From: Nesterenkonia sp. E16_10
Lineage (GTDB): Bacteria; Actinomycetota; Actinomycetes; Actinomycetales; Micrococcaceae
Direction of reading: 5' to 3'
Assembly (NCBI RefSeq): GCF_017347085.1
Contig: NZ_JADPSA010000002.1
Coordinates: 1 to 64,000 of the forward strand
DNA: 64,000 nt
The notes under the pieces are model-generated. The model was not told the origin of the DNA, made no database searches, and saw only the letters and a program-made list of their open reading frames with translations. Below are positions 27,131 to 37,512 of this stretch, piece by piece (position 1 is the stretch's first letter; each line of letters starts with the position of its first letter). The position numbers and the translations under genes were made by a program.

Positions 27131-27820
27131 TCAGGAGGCCTGGTAGGCCAGTTCCTCGACCACCGGCTCATGTTGATCGTCGCTGTTCTGATCCAGCGAG
27201 ATCACGCCGTAGGTCCAGCCGCGGCGGCGGTAGACCGCAGAGGGCTGACCCGTCGCGGCATCCACGAAGAGGTAGAAGTCGTGGCCGACCAGCTCCATCG
27301 CATCCACGGCGGCGTCGACGGTCACCGGCTTGGCCGGGAAGACCTTGCGCCGGATCTTGATGCTGGACTCCGCCTCATCCTCGGTGGGCGGCACGTCGTC
27401 GGCCGCCTCGGCGTCGAGGACCTGCTCATAGAGCGGCCGGTCGGTCGCGACCGGCGGGATGCTGGCCATCGCGGCGGCCACATCGGCGGCTCCGTTGTGC
27501 GAGGCGTGGGCGCGGGACTTCTTCTTGTCCAGGGTGCGCCTCAGCCGCTCGGTGAGCTTGTTCAGGGCGATCTCAAAGGCGGCGAACTTGTCCCCGGCCT
27601 GCGCTTCGGAACGAATGACCTTGCCACGGCCGATGACGGTCAGCTCGACGGTCATGCTGGTGTCGGCTCGGCGGTGGGAGTTCTCGCTGGAGACCTTGAT
27701 CTCCAGGCGATGCCCCTTGTCGGTGAGCTGCTCGATCTTCTCGAGCTTCCCTTCGACGTGCTCCTTGAAAGCGGAGGGGATCGCGATATTTCGGCCAGTG
27801 AAGTTGACCTGCAGAGTCAT
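27131..27820 (-). CDS. hpf: Ribosome hibernation promoting factor, long form
   Basis: A 229-residue HPF. Residues 1-105 form the S30AE domain (MTLQVNFTGRNIAIPSAFKEH), then a linker rich in Ala/Lys/Ser, and the C-terminal dimerisation domain (about 170-225: KIRRKVFPAKPVTVDAAVDAME, GHDFYLFVDAATGQPSAVYRRRGWTYGVI). The long form joins two 70S ribosomes into inactive 100S particles in stationary phase or stress. ATG 27820 has GGAGGA upstream and is better than an in-frame start at 27850. It lies between the comF-like gene and secA, as in mycobacteria. Confidence 0.96.
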   Translation of the reverse strand: MTLQVNFTGRNIAIPSAFKEHVEGKLEKIEQLTDKGHRLEIKVSSENSHRRADTSMTVELTVIGRGKVIRSEAQAGDKFAAFEIALNKLTERLRRTLDKKKSRAHASHNGAADVAAAMASIPPVATDRPLYEQVLDAEAADDVPPTEDEAESSIKIRRKVFPAKPVTVDAAVDAMELVGHDFYLFVDAATGQPSAVYRRRGWTYGVISLDQNSDDQHEPVVEELAYQAS

Positions 27821-27890
27821 TCTGTCCTCCTCGTATCCGATATCAGACACAGCGGGGAGGGGAACGATCTCCCTTCGCCGCTGCGATGGG

Positions 27891-27896
27891 ACTATA
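27891..27896 (-). promoter_or_regulatory. Putative -10 box of hpf
   Basis: TATAGT on the minus strand, 71 bp upstream of the hpf ATG, in an AT-rich spacer after the comF-like gene. It suggests that hpf has its own promoter and an untranslated leader of about 65 bases. Confidence 0.45.
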
Positions 27897-27946
27897 AGAA
27901 GTTACCCATACCTCACACTAATCCCCCGAGCGACCCACGTCACCAT

Positions 27947-28867
27947 TTACGCCTCGGGCGAAGCTCTCCCACCCTGGAACTCCGATCCAACCCCAGGTCC
28001 AGGGGCTGCCGCGAAGACTGCGGCGCCGTGGACCTGGGCTCCGGATGCGGTGAGCACCCGGTGCAGCTCCGCCAGGGTCGACCCGCTGGTGAGCACGTCA
28101 TCGACCAGCAGCACCTGGGCACCGGGAATCAGGCTCCGACCCCGCGGTGTCAGCTCGATGCTTCCTACCGAGCGGCGACGCCGAGCTCGTGCTCCACGGG
28201 TCTTCTGCCGGCCGTGCCGAGGGTTCAGGGAGCTCAGCGCCGCGGCACGGGAGGCGCGCAGCAGCCCCGGAACCCGCATCGGCCTCACCCCGATCCGGAG
28301 CAGCTCCGGCTCGGAGATCGCAAGAGCACGGTCGAGCAGCAGCTGCACCGGATCAAAGCCGCGGGTCAGCCGGGACCGCAACGACGGCGGCGGACTCACC
28401 AACAGCCAGTCGGGCAACCCACCGGGCTTCGCAGCAGGCCCCGCGCCGGGCTCCGCGAGGGCGCGCGCCGCGGCCAGGCGCAGCGCGCGGGCCAGCCCGG
28501 GTCCCAGCGCTGCGCTCAGTCCGATGGCCCCGTGGTCCTTGAATCCCAGGACCGCTCGAGCCAGCAGTCCCTCGTAGCGCCCGGCGGCGCTGACCGGCAG
28601 CACCGTGAAACCCTGCCTCTCGAACAGGAGCGGCAGGGCCAGGGCCTGCTCCTCCGCCGGGAACGGCATACGGGTCGCCAGGTGCAGTTCCTCCGCGCAG
28701 GGTGCGCACAGCACCACATCCTGCTCGGCGCAGCCGATGCACCACACCGGGGAGACCAGCCCCGCCGCTCCGCGCAGCGCCGTGCGCACCGCCACCCCGG
28801 TGGGACCGAACCAGATCCGGTCCACGGAGCCGGCGAGCCGGGCCGGGCGCTGGGGCATCGAACTCAT
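27947..28867 (-). CDS. ComF-family phosphoribosyltransferase-like protein
   Basis: A 306-residue protein. The N-terminal zinc-ribbon-like part has Cys pairs CIGC and CAPC; the C-terminal phosphoribosyltransferase fold has the PRPP loop VLLVDDVLTSGSTL near 263-276. ComF proteins take part in DNA uptake in competent bacteria, but in actinobacteria the role is not settled. A basic insert (ARARRRRSVGS) precedes the PRPP loop. ATG 28867 (MSSMPQRPARLAG) is preferred; the longer frame adds 34 residues without homologous look. It lies downstream of mtrA-mtrB-lpqB on the same strand, after a 139-bp gap. Confidence 0.88.
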   Translation of the reverse strand: MSSMPQRPARLAGSVDRIWFGPTGVAVRTALRGAAGLVSPVWCIGCAEQDVVLCAPCAEELHLATRMPFPAEEQALALPLLFERQGFTVLPVSAAGRYEGLLARAVLGFKDHGAIGLSAALGPGLARALRLAAARALAEPGAGPAAKPGGLPDWLLVSPPPSLRSRLTRGFDPVQLLLDRALAISEPELLRIGVRPMRVPGLLRASRAAALSSLNPRHGRQKTRGARARRRRSVGSIELTPRGRSLIPGAQVLLVDDVLTSGSTLAELHRVLTASGAQVHGAAVFAAAPGPGVGSEFQGGRASPEA

Positions 28868-29006
28868 GCACCGATCTTCGCGGCACCGCGGCCCCAGAAG
28901 CGCAGCACCGGTGCGGCTGGGGAGAACGGCCGTGCCCCCGCCGAGTCCTCCGAAGCGGGGGCGGACCACTTGCGGCTGCGGCGCGGCAGCTATCCGTCTC
29001 TGCGAC

Positions 29007-30731
29007 TCAGCCCGGGAACGCCAGGTCGCGAATCTCGATATCCTCCGAGGCCACCCAGGCGTCGACGGAGAGGTTCTGGAACGGCACGTCCACGGTCTCG
29101 GCGAAGACCCTCTGCTGACCCTCCCCCACGGAGATGTTCAAGAGTCCCAGCAGCGGGCTGTCCACCCGATTCGAGCCGGTCAGGGTGACCCGTTCCGGGG
29201 TCATGGGCTCCTCCTCGGAGTTGGCCCAGACGTAGAGCGCGTCGGGTCCCTGCCAGCGCACCTCTTCAAGCTTCACCGAGGTCTCCAGTCGCATGGGCTG
29301 ACCCAGTCCGCGCGGTATCCCGCTGGAATCGCGGATGACACCGGCCACGTAGAGGTCCCGTTCGCCGTCGTCGTCGAGGATCAACGCGGCCCGAGCGCCA
29401 TCTTGGGCGATGCGCAGCGAGGTGATCGTGCGGCCTTCGAGCCAGTCGGCGCTGACCTCCGCGGTGGCGGGCTCCAGGGACTCGTCGTAGGCCAGGGAAT
29501 GGACCGTGGCCTCATCGCCCTGTGCGGAGGCGGTCCAGGTCCAGCCGTAGTTGTCCATGGAGGGGCGGGTGAGGTCCGGGGCCTCCAGCACCAGGTCTTC
29601 GGCGCGTTCCGGGCGCAGGTGGTAGAGCTGGTCTCCCTCGCCGTTGAGAAACGCGAAGACGTCCTCCGAGAAGGACCCCGGGAGCGCGGGCGCCTGGGGG
29701 TCGAGGTCCGCGATATCGGGCAGGCTTCCGATGGAGAGCGTGACCTGGTCGTTCTGCCAGCGCAGGGTGTCATTCTCGATGCCCACCTGGGTGGAGTCCA
29801 CCTCGGGTGCGACCTCGATGCGCAGCCGGTCCTCCTCGGGCAGGTCCGACGCGACGGGGATCTCGAGCTCCCGCTGCGCCACGGTGATCTCGACCTCGTT
29901 GATCCGGGTCAGCGAGGTCAGTGCGAGCTCCAGCTGTTCCTGCATCAGGGCCCGTTCCGCCGGGTCGGCGTCCTCCACGCCCTCCGGGGCGAGGTCCACC
30001 GCGGCGGTGCTGTTGTCCACCGGCACCGAGGCGCGTTCGAGCATGACGTCCTCGCCGAAGGCCGAGACCACGGCAGGCTCCAGGTAGGGCGCCGGACCGG
30101 CGAGCAGCGCGCCGACGATCTCCGAGGAGATGCCCGGGCGGTTGAGGAACCAGCGCTGGTCCGGCACCGCGTAGCGCAGCTGCGGGTCGAAGTAGTAGAG
30201 CGTATGGGCCTGGTAGGCCTGCTGAAAGGAACCGTCGTTGAGCATGGTGCCGTCCGGTGCGTCGGTGATCCGCCACTCACCCTCGATCTCCTCCACGGTG
30301 AAGTCCAAGACCTCGGTGGAGTTCTCGGGCAGCCGGGTCAGAATCCCAGCCCCGTCCACTACGGAGTCCACCTGGAACTGGGCGCTCCAGGTGTTCTCCC
30401 CGGAGGCCAGCACCTGATGCTCGGCGGAGTAGACCACGGTCCGGGCATCCGGTCGCCAGTCCCTGGCCGCCTCCGGCGACATGAACTCCCGGGCGACGGC
30501 GTAGTCGTCCTGGGCGCCGGCGCCGGCGCGGATGAATCCGGAGACGATCTGTTCGGCGCTGGCTCCGGTCTGCGGCGGCTGGGCCTGCGGGGTGTAGGTG
30601 CGCTCCTCGCCCGACTCCGGGGCGGAGGTGCCCACCGGCCCGTCCGTGGGCAGCAGCGGCGAGCAGGCGCTGAGCGTGAGCATCAGTGCGAGCAGCCCTG
30701 TGATCAGGGCGAGAAGTCGACGGCGGATCAT
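29007..30731 (-). CDS. lpqB: Lipoprotein LpqB, MtrB accessory
   Basis: A 574-residue lipoprotein. The N-terminal signal MIRRRLLALITGLLALML leads to lipobox LSAC with Cys23. A GerMN-like domain (about 55-310, sporulation/germination type) is followed by a beta-propeller-like C-terminal half. LpqB acts outside the membrane with the MtrB sensor and affects MtrA phosphorylation in mycobacteria. It overlaps the mtrB stop by four bases (ATGA), so the two are coupled. Confidence 0.95.
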   Translation of the reverse strand: MIRRRLLALITGLLALMLTLSACSPLLPTDGPVGTSAPESGEERTYTPQAQPPQTGASAEQIVSGFIRAGAGAQDDYAVAREFMSPEAARDWRPDARTVVYSAEHQVLASGENTWSAQFQVDSVVDGAGILTRLPENSTEVLDFTVEEIEGEWRITDAPDGTMLNDGSFQQAYQAHTLYYFDPQLRYAVPDQRWFLNRPGISSEIVGALLAGPAPYLEPAVVSAFGEDVMLERASVPVDNSTAAVDLAPEGVEDADPAERALMQEQLELALTSLTRINEVEITVAQRELEIPVASDLPEEDRLRIEVAPEVDSTQVGIENDTLRWQNDQVTLSIGSLPDIADLDPQAPALPGSFSEDVFAFLNGEGDQLYHLRPERAEDLVLEAPDLTRPSMDNYGWTWTASAQGDEATVHSLAYDESLEPATAEVSADWLEGRTITSLRIAQDGARAALILDDDGERDLYVAGVIRDSSGIPRGLGQPMRLETSVKLEEVRWQGPDALYVWANSEEEPMTPERVTLTGSNRVDSPLLGLLNISVGEGQQRVFAETVDVPFQNLSVDAWVASEDIEIRDLAFPG

Positions 30732-32509
30732 GACTCCCCCTTCCTAGGCCGGTCGAGCGCCTGTTCGTTGATCCGGTCATGCTCCGGCTCGGCCTCGGAG
30801 AGGTCTTGGATGCTTTCGATGCGGTACCGGTCGGTCGCCCGGTACACCGGCGGCAGCGCCATCGGCGAGGCGCGGTAGGGCACCGACTGGCGTCGCGGCA
30901 GCACCAGACGGAAGCAGGAGCCCTGACCCTTCTGTCCCCAGGCGTCCAGCGCCCCCTGGTGCAGCCGGGTGTCCTCGGTGGCGATGGAGAGGCCCAGCCC
31001 GGAGCCGCCGGTGGTGCGGGCTCGGGCCGGATCGGCGCGCCAGAACCGGTCGAAGACGTGGGCCACCTCGGAGGGGCTCATGCCGATCCCGTGGTCCCGG
31101 ACCGCGATGCCGATGGCGGTGGGGCTGGAGGAGACGATGACATCCACCGGGCGGGCCTCGGCATGTTCGATCGCGTTGTTGATCAGGTTGCGCAGGATTC
31201 GGCTGATCCGACGAGCATCGACCTCGGCGCGGAAGTTCTCCCCCTGGACCACCAGGCCCAGTGGCGTGTTCGAGTTCTCCGCCAGCGGCTTGGAACTGAT
31301 CAAGACCTCCCGGGTGAGCGCCAGCAGGTCAACCTCGGCGGTGGCCAGCTCCGCGGCGCCGGCGTCGAACCGGGACATCTCCAGAAGGTCCGAGAGAAGC
31401 GCCTGGAACCGTTCCACCTGATGGTGGAGCAGCTCGGTGGAGCGTCGGTTGATCGGGTCGAAGTCGTCCCGGGACTCATGGAGCACCTCGGCGGCCATCC
31501 GGACCGTGGTCAGCGGGGTGCGCAGCTCGTGGGAGACGTCGGAGACGAAGCGCTGCTGCATCTTGGAGAGGTTCGCCAGCTGGGTGATCTGCTCCTGAAG
31601 GTTTGAGGCCATCCGGTTGAAGGACAGTCCGAGGCGGGCGATCTCGTCCTCTCCGCGCACCGCGAGGCGTTGGTCGAGCTGGCCGTCCGCGATCCGCTCC
31701 GAGACCTCGGCGGCCTGGGAGACCGGACGGACCACCGAGCGGGCCACCCAGGCGGCGATGGCCATGTTGATCAGCAGGATCGCGACGCCGGCCACCAGCA
31801 TGGTGCGGAAGACGAAGGCGACGTTCTCCTGCACCGGGGAGAAGTCGTAGACGAAGTAGAGCGCATAGGGGTTGCCCTGGACGTCGACCTGCGTGCCGAA
31901 TGCGATCCCGGGCGCGTCGGAGTCCCCCTCGACCCGCAGTTCCACGGCCTGCCAGTACTGTCCGGTGTCTTCGGCGACGGCGGCGGTGAGCTCCTCGGAG
32001 ATCACGCCCTCAGATATGCCCCCGGAGGTGATGCCGTCCACGTAGAGGTTCTCGCCGCCCTCGAGCGGAGTCAGGATGACGTCTCGCTGGATCTGCGTGG
32101 AGGATTCACCCACGTCGTCGAGGATCGACTGGATGTCCTGCTGCGCCTCGGTCCGGCTGCTGGTGCTCAGCGCCGCGAAGCTGCTGCGGATCGAGTCAAG
32201 CCCTCCAGCGGCCTCCAGCTCCGCCTGGTCGAAGCGCTCTTGGAAGAGCCCGGACGTGACCTGCTGCACCAGGAACGCCGCCACGGCCATGGTGCTGATC
32301 ATGGTGAGCAGGCCGGTGAAGAACACCGCACGGATCAGCAGCGAGCGCGCCCACAGGCGGGGCAGCCCGCTGATCCTGCGGGCGGTGCCGGCGAAGCTGC
32401 GCTTGGCCCCGGGCTGGAGCCCTGCCTGGGAAGTCTCGGCCTCGTTCTCGGCCGGCTTGGCGGTCGCCGGACTCGCCTCCTGCGGGCCCTGGGCGCGGTC
32501 CCGGATCAC
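30728..32509 (-). CDS. mtrB: Sensor histidine kinase MtrB
   Basis: A 593-residue membrane kinase. Helix 1 (about 57-82) and helix 2 (about 232-255) flank a 150-residue extracellular domain; HAMP follows (256-310), then HisKA with phospho-His327 in FVSDVSHELRTPLTTV, and an ATPase with RDHGIGM and GSGLGLSIA. MtrAB controls cell-wall metabolism, cell division and osmotic response in actinobacteria. The start is taken as GTG 32509, 77 bp after the mtrA stop; the Shine-Dalgarno site is weak, so the start is uncertain. It is coupled to lpqB by an ATGA overlap. Confidence 0.95.
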   Translation of the reverse strand: MIRDRAQGPQEASPATAKPAENEAETSQAGLQPGAKRSFAGTARRISGLPRLWARSLLIRAVFFTGLLTMISTMAVAAFLVQQVTSGLFQERFDQAELEAAGGLDSIRSSFAALSTSSRTEAQQDIQSILDDVGESSTQIQRDVILTPLEGGENLYVDGITSGGISEGVISEELTAAVAEDTGQYWQAVELRVEGDSDAPGIAFGTQVDVQGNPYALYFVYDFSPVQENVAFVFRTMLVAGVAILLINMAIAAWVARSVVRPVSQAAEVSERIADGQLDQRLAVRGEDEIARLGLSFNRMASNLQEQITQLANLSKMQQRFVSDVSHELRTPLTTVRMAAEVLHESRDDFDPINRRSTELLHHQVERFQALLSDLLEMSRFDAGAAELATAEVDLLALTREVLISSKPLAENSNTPLGLVVQGENFRAEVDARRISRILRNLINNAIEHAEARPVDVIVSSSPTAIGIAVRDHGIGMSPSEVAHVFDRFWRADPARARTTGGSGLGLSIATEDTRLHQGALDAWGQKGQGSCFRLVLPRRQSVPYRASPMALPPVYRATDRYRIESIQDLSEAEPEHDRINEQALDRPRKGES

Positions 32510-32586
32510 CGGGATGCTGCCGGTGGAGCTCGCCGAGGATCGAGACGCGGCGCGATCCGCGGAACGATCAGCTTCGCCTGGAATGA

Positions 32587-33276
32587 CTACCCCTGCCCTC
32601 CGGCCTTGTAGCCGACGCCGCGCACGGTCTGCACGATCTCGGGGTTCTCCGGATCCTTCTCGATCTTTGAACGGAGCCGCTGCACATGGACGTTGACCAG
32701 CCGGGTGTCGGCCTGGTGGCGGTAGCCCCAGACCTCCTCCAGCAGCATCTCGCGGTTCCAGACCTGCCAGGGCTTCTTCGCCAGCGCGGTGAGCAGGTCG
32801 AACTCCAGGGGGGTCAGCGAGATCCGATGCTCGCCGCGGCGGACCTCGTGGCCGGCCACGTCGATGCTGAGGTCACCGATGGTCAGGTTCTCGCCGTCGG
32901 GGCGAGCATTGTGGTCGGCTGGGCGCAGCCGGGCGCGGACCCGGGCGACCAGCTCCGCCGGCTTGAAGGGCTTCGGAACATAGTCATCGGCGCCGGCCTC
33001 GAGGCCACGCACCACATCAGCGGTGTCGGACTTGGCGGTGAGCATGATCACCGGGGTGTCCGCTTCCTCGCGGATCTCGCGGCAGACCTCGATGCCGTCC
33101 TTGCCGGGCAGCATCAGGTCGAGCAGGACCACGTCCGGCTTGGAGCTGTGGAAGGTCTCCAGGGCATCCTCGCCGTTGAAGCAGAAGGTGGGCTCGAATC
33201 CCTCATTGCGCAGCACAATGCCGATCATCTCTGCGAGCGCTTCGTCGTCGTCGACGACCAGGATTCTGGCTTTCAT
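32587..33276 (-). CDS. mtrA: Response regulator MtrA
   Basis: A 229-residue OmpR-family regulator, nearly the same length as mycobacterial MtrA (228). The receiver has Asp8-Asp11-type acidic residues (LVVDDDEA) and phospho-acceptor Asp53 in VVLLDLMLPGKDG; the winged helix ends in TVRGVGYKAG. ATG 33276 follows GGAGAG at good spacing; an upstream in-frame ATG at 33291 gives five extra residues. First gene of mtrA-mtrB-lpqB. A -10-like TATCCT on the minus strand (33365-33360) suggests a leader of about 75 bases. Confidence 0.96.
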   Translation of the reverse strand: MKARILVVDDDEALAEMIGIVLRNEGFEPTFCFNGEDALETFHSSKPDVVLLDLMLPGKDGIEVCREIREEADTPVIMLTAKSDTADVVRGLEAGADDYVPKPFKPAELVARVRARLRPADHNARPDGENLTIGDLSIDVAGHEVRRGEHRISLTPLEFDLLTALAKKPWQVWNREMLLEEVWGYRHQADTRLVNVHVQRLRSKIEKDPENPEIVQTVRGVGYKAGGQG

Positions 33277-33376
33277 CTGCTCTCCATCCATAGGGGGCCT
33301 GCGGTGCAGTGCGTCTTGCGCGCGCAGGTTCGGGCCCAGTTCCAAGCGGCACCGCACTCAGGATATATGAGAGCGG

Positions 33377-33382
33377 TAGGCT
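33377..33382 (+). promoter_or_regulatory. Putative -10 box of the MoxR-type operon
   Basis: TAGGCT matches TANNNT and lies 42 bp upstream of ATG 33425 in the 148-bp divergent region between mtrA and the membrane-protein gene. A strong GAGGAGGGG Shine-Dalgarno site follows before the ATG. Confidence 0.4.
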
Positions 33383-33424
33383 GAGCGCAGAGGGCAGTCG
33401 CGCAGAGGCGCTTGAGGAGGGGCG

Positions 33425-34567
33425 ATGACCCATACAGCGGAGACACACCGTGGTGCCAGGCCGTGGCCGGGCACCGGTTCCGCGCCCTCCCGCGCCGCGC
33501 AGGATCCGGCGCTGACCCCGGGATCGGTCTTCCCGCTGCGCCGGATGGTCGCCGACGAGCTGTTCAGCGCCGCCGTGGCCGTGATCCGCCGGTCACCAAA
33601 GGCGGTGCTGGGGGTCCCGTTCCTGGCCGGGCTGGTGAACTTCGGGCTCACCCTGGTGATGATGCTGGTGCTTCCCTCCTCTTCCTATATGCGCATGCTC
33701 ACCGACCCGGGCGCCTTCGAGGACCCGGACCTGGCGCTGGGCGTGGCCGCCGACGCCGCGTTCCTCTGGGTGACCTTCGCGAGCTCCGCGCTGACCTCAC
33801 TGGTCATCGCGGTGGCCACCGCCTATATGGTGCTGCCCACGCTGCGCGCCGCCTACGGGCTGCACACCGGGATGGGCCAGACGGTCCGGCTGCGGCTGGG
33901 CCGGCTCGGCCCGACCGTGGTCAACCTGCTGGTGCTGGGGCTGATCCTGACCGTGGTGGCGCTGCCGGTGTTCTTCGTGGCCGTGCTGCTGCTGGTGATC
34001 ACCCTGTTCCTGGGAGCCGTGGTGGTGCTGCCCGGACTCTTCCTGGCCCTGTGCTGGATCACCGCCGCGGTGATGTACGCCCCGCTGACCGTGGTGGTCG
34101 AGCGGCGCGGTCCCTTCGCCGCGATCGGACGGTCCTGGCAGCTCAACCGAGGCCGCTGGTGGCGCAACATCGGGCTGGTCGCGCTGCTCTACGTGATCCT
34201 GGGACTGGTGTTCACGATCGCGTCGATGCCTCTGATGGTCACCGTGGCGGCCGCCGAGCTGCTCGAGGGCTCCCCGCTCCCCGGCGGAGAGTGGGCCGGC
34301 TTCGCGGTGTTCGCCCTCACCGAGCTCTACGGCACCGTGCTGAGCACCTTATTCATCGGTGTGGTGGGCACGGTGATCTCGCTGATGTATCTCAACGCCC
34401 GGATCCGGCAGGAGGCCCTGGACGTGACGCTGCTGGCAGCGGCCGATCCGGTGCGCCTGCCGCTGCACTCCGCCCGAACCCCTGCCGAGCGTCTGGTCCC
34501 CGGCTCGATCGAGCATCTCCACGAGCACTTCACGGAGGTGGACCGCGGTGCAGCCCGAACCCGATGA
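33425..34567 (+). CDS. Polytopic membrane protein, first gene of MoxR operon
   Basis: A 380-residue protein with about six hydrophobic segments, for example VPFLAGLVNFGLTLVMMLVL, LTSLVIAVATAYMVLPTL, LLVLGLILTVVALPVFFVAV and GLVALLYVILGLVFTIASM. The central region SWQLNRGRWWRNIGLV resembles the membrane domains found beside glycerophosphodiesterases, a weak similarity. GGAGG precedes ATG 33425. The next gene starts 20 bases inside it. In this context it probably belongs to the same envelope-related complex as the DUF4129, DUF4350, MoxR and DUF58 products. Confidence 0.75.
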   Translation: MTHTAETHRGARPWPGTGSAPSRAAQDPALTPGSVFPLRRMVADELFSAAVAVIRRSPKAVLGVPFLAGLVNFGLTLVMMLVLPSSSYMRMLTDPGAFEDPDLALGVAADAAFLWVTFASSALTSLVIAVATAYMVLPTLRAAYGLHTGMGQTVRLRLGRLGPTVVNLLVLGLILTVVALPVFFVAVLLLVITLFLGAVVVLPGLFLALCWITAAVMYAPLTVVVERRGPFAAIGRSWQLNRGRWWRNIGLVALLYVILGLVFTIASMPLMVTVAAAELLEGSPLPGGEWAGFAVFALTELYGTVLSTLFIGVVGTVISLMYLNARIRQEALDVTLLAAADPVRLPLHSARTPAERLVPGSIEHLHEHFTEVDRGAARTR

Positions 34568-35195
34568 GGCCCGTCAGCTCCTGGAGCAGGAGCTCAGCGA
34601 TCCGCGCTACCAGCGCGACGCCACCGGACCGCTGCGCGAGGCCGCAGACCGCTTCCTCGCCTGGCTGGACCAGCTGAGCCTGAATCTGGGTCCATTGAAC
34701 CTGCCCCTGGGGCCGGTGCTGCTGCTGGTGCTGCTGCTCGCCGCGGTGATCCTCTGCATCGTGCTGGTGCGGCCCCGGCTGCAGCGCGGCGCCGACGGCG
34801 GCGAGCTGCTGACCAGCCCGGCCGGGGTGACCGCGGAGCAGCTGCGCCGGCGGGCCGAGTCCCACGCCCAGGCCGGACGCTTCGACGAGGCCTGCCGGGA
34901 GCTCTTCCGCGCCGTGATCCGCGCCGCAGAGGAGCGCCAGGAGCTCGCCGAGCAGGCCGGCCGCACCGCCACCGAGGCCGGCACCGCGCTGGCGCGGGCC
35001 CACCCGGGCCAGGCCCGGCAGGCGATGCATTCCGCCGAGCTGTTCAACTACTCCCGCTACGGAGGCGGCTCGCTGAACCGGGCCGCCTACGACACGCTGC
35101 TGGCCCTGGCGGAGCGGCTGCAGTCCCCGCCCGAGGCCCGGCAGCCTGAGCAGCAGCAGCCCGAGACCCAGCAACATCAGGGGGCGCGCGGATGA
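34548..35195 (+). CDS. DUF4129-domain membrane protein
   Basis: A 215-residue protein. The N-terminal part is soluble (residues 1-50), one helix follows (about 52-76, LGPVLLLVLLLAAVILCIVLV), and the rest is the DUF4129 region with RRAESHAQAGRFDEACRELFRAVI and AELFNYSRYGGGSLNRAAYDTLL. The start is GTG 34548, inside the end of the previous gene. It overlaps the next gene by ATGA. DUF4129 proteins accompany MoxR/DUF58 systems; the biochemical role is unknown. Confidence 0.82.
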   Translation: MQPEPDEARQLLEQELSDPRYQRDATGPLREAADRFLAWLDQLSLNLGPLNLPLGPVLLLVLLLAAVILCIVLVRPRLQRGADGGELLTSPAGVTAEQLRRRAESHAQAGRFDEACRELFRAVIRAAEERQELAEQAGRTATEAGTALARAHPGQARQAMHSAELFNYSRYGGGSLNRAAYDTLLALAERLQSPPEARQPEQQQPETQQHQGARG

Positions 35196-36482
35196 CCACG
35201 ACGACGGCGACGCTCGGCTCCACGCTGCGCAGCGGGTTCCAGCGGTGGCAGTTCTGGCTGCTGCTGCTGGTCCTGGGGCTCCTCTCGGTGGCGCTGATCC
35301 AGTCGCTCAACGACGAGGACATGGATCGCTTCGGTCTGCAGAACACCGCGCTGGACGGCTATGCCGCCCTTGCGGGGGTGCTCGAGGATCAAGAGGTGCA
35401 GATCCACTCGGCGGCCTCGGCGGAGATCGCCCGAGACCTGATGACCGAGCACCCCGAGGCCCCGCTGGTGGTCCTCTCCACCGGCGACATCCCCGAGGCC
35501 GCCTTCAGCGAAGGCCTCCGCGGGCGCGACCAGCGTCCGGTGGTGCTGCTCAGCGAGGGGCCCGAGCTGCTGGGTGCGCTGTACCCCGAGGGTCCGGCGA
35601 GCTACGCCGGAAACCACCCCGGCGGCGGCTCCAGCGCGGCCCTGGAGGCCGGGGCGCAGTGCCCGGTGGATGCGGCGGTCAACGCCGCCACGGTCCAGGC
35701 CCCGGGGGCGCTGTTCTTCAGCGACGCACCGGGCTGCTTCACCGGGTTCACCGAGGACACCGGCGCGGCGCAGATGCTGATCGAGACCGAGGCCGGCCTG
35801 CTCTTCGGCGGACCGGCGGCGTTCACCAACCAGAACATCACCGACGCCGGCCATGCGGCGCTGGCGCTGTGGCTCTTCGGCGCCGAGGATGACCTGATCT
35901 GGTACACCCCGATGGGCCTGGACACGCTCGACGAGCAGCAGTGGGCCTCCCCCATGGACTTCCTCCCCGACTGGGTCATCCCGCTGGCCTGGTGGCTGCT
36001 GCTCTGCGTGCTGGTGATGATGCTGGTGCTCGGGCGACGTCCCGGTCCGGTGGTCGGCGAGCCGCTGCCGGTCCAGGTCCCCGGGGCCGAGACCGCCGAG
36101 GGACGCGGCCGGATGTATCAGAGCGCCAACGCGGTGGACGCCTCCGCGCGCACCCTGCGCAGCGCCCATCTGATCCGGCTCGCCCGACTGCTCCGGCTCG
36201 GCGCCGCTCCGCAGGAGGCCAGCATCGTCGACGCCGCCGCCCGGCAGATCCGCCGCGACCCGGCACAGCTGGAAGGGCTGCTCGCCCGGCAGCCGCGCAG
36301 CAACTCAGAGCTGGTGGCCTACGCCCAGGCGCTGGCGCAGCTCGAGGACGAGGTCCAGCGCGCCGCGCTGAACCCCCACTCCCTCGCCCACCCGGCCGGC
36401 GGAGCACGCACCGGGCTCGGCGCCGAACAGACCAGCACAGACCGTACCCACCCGAACCGCCAGCAAGGGAAGAACACCAGCA

Positions 36483-36490
<8 letters not shown>
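35192..36490 (+). CDS. DUF4350-domain membrane protein
   Basis: A 432-residue protein. Helix 1 is near 20-38 (FWLLLLVLGLLSVALIQSL) and helix 2 near 262-284 (WVIPLAWWLLLCVLVMMLVLG); between them lies the DUF4350 domain, outside the cell, with NTALDGYAALAGVLEDQEVQ. The cytosolic C-terminal part is helical, with repeated Arg/Ala/Gln. The start overlaps the previous stop by ATGA and the 3' end overlaps moxR by eight bases. Unknown biochemical role; part of a MoxR-type envelope operon. Confidence 0.8.
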
Positions 36491-37499
<1,009 letters not shown>

Positions 37500-37512
37500 T
37501 CGGCGCCGACCC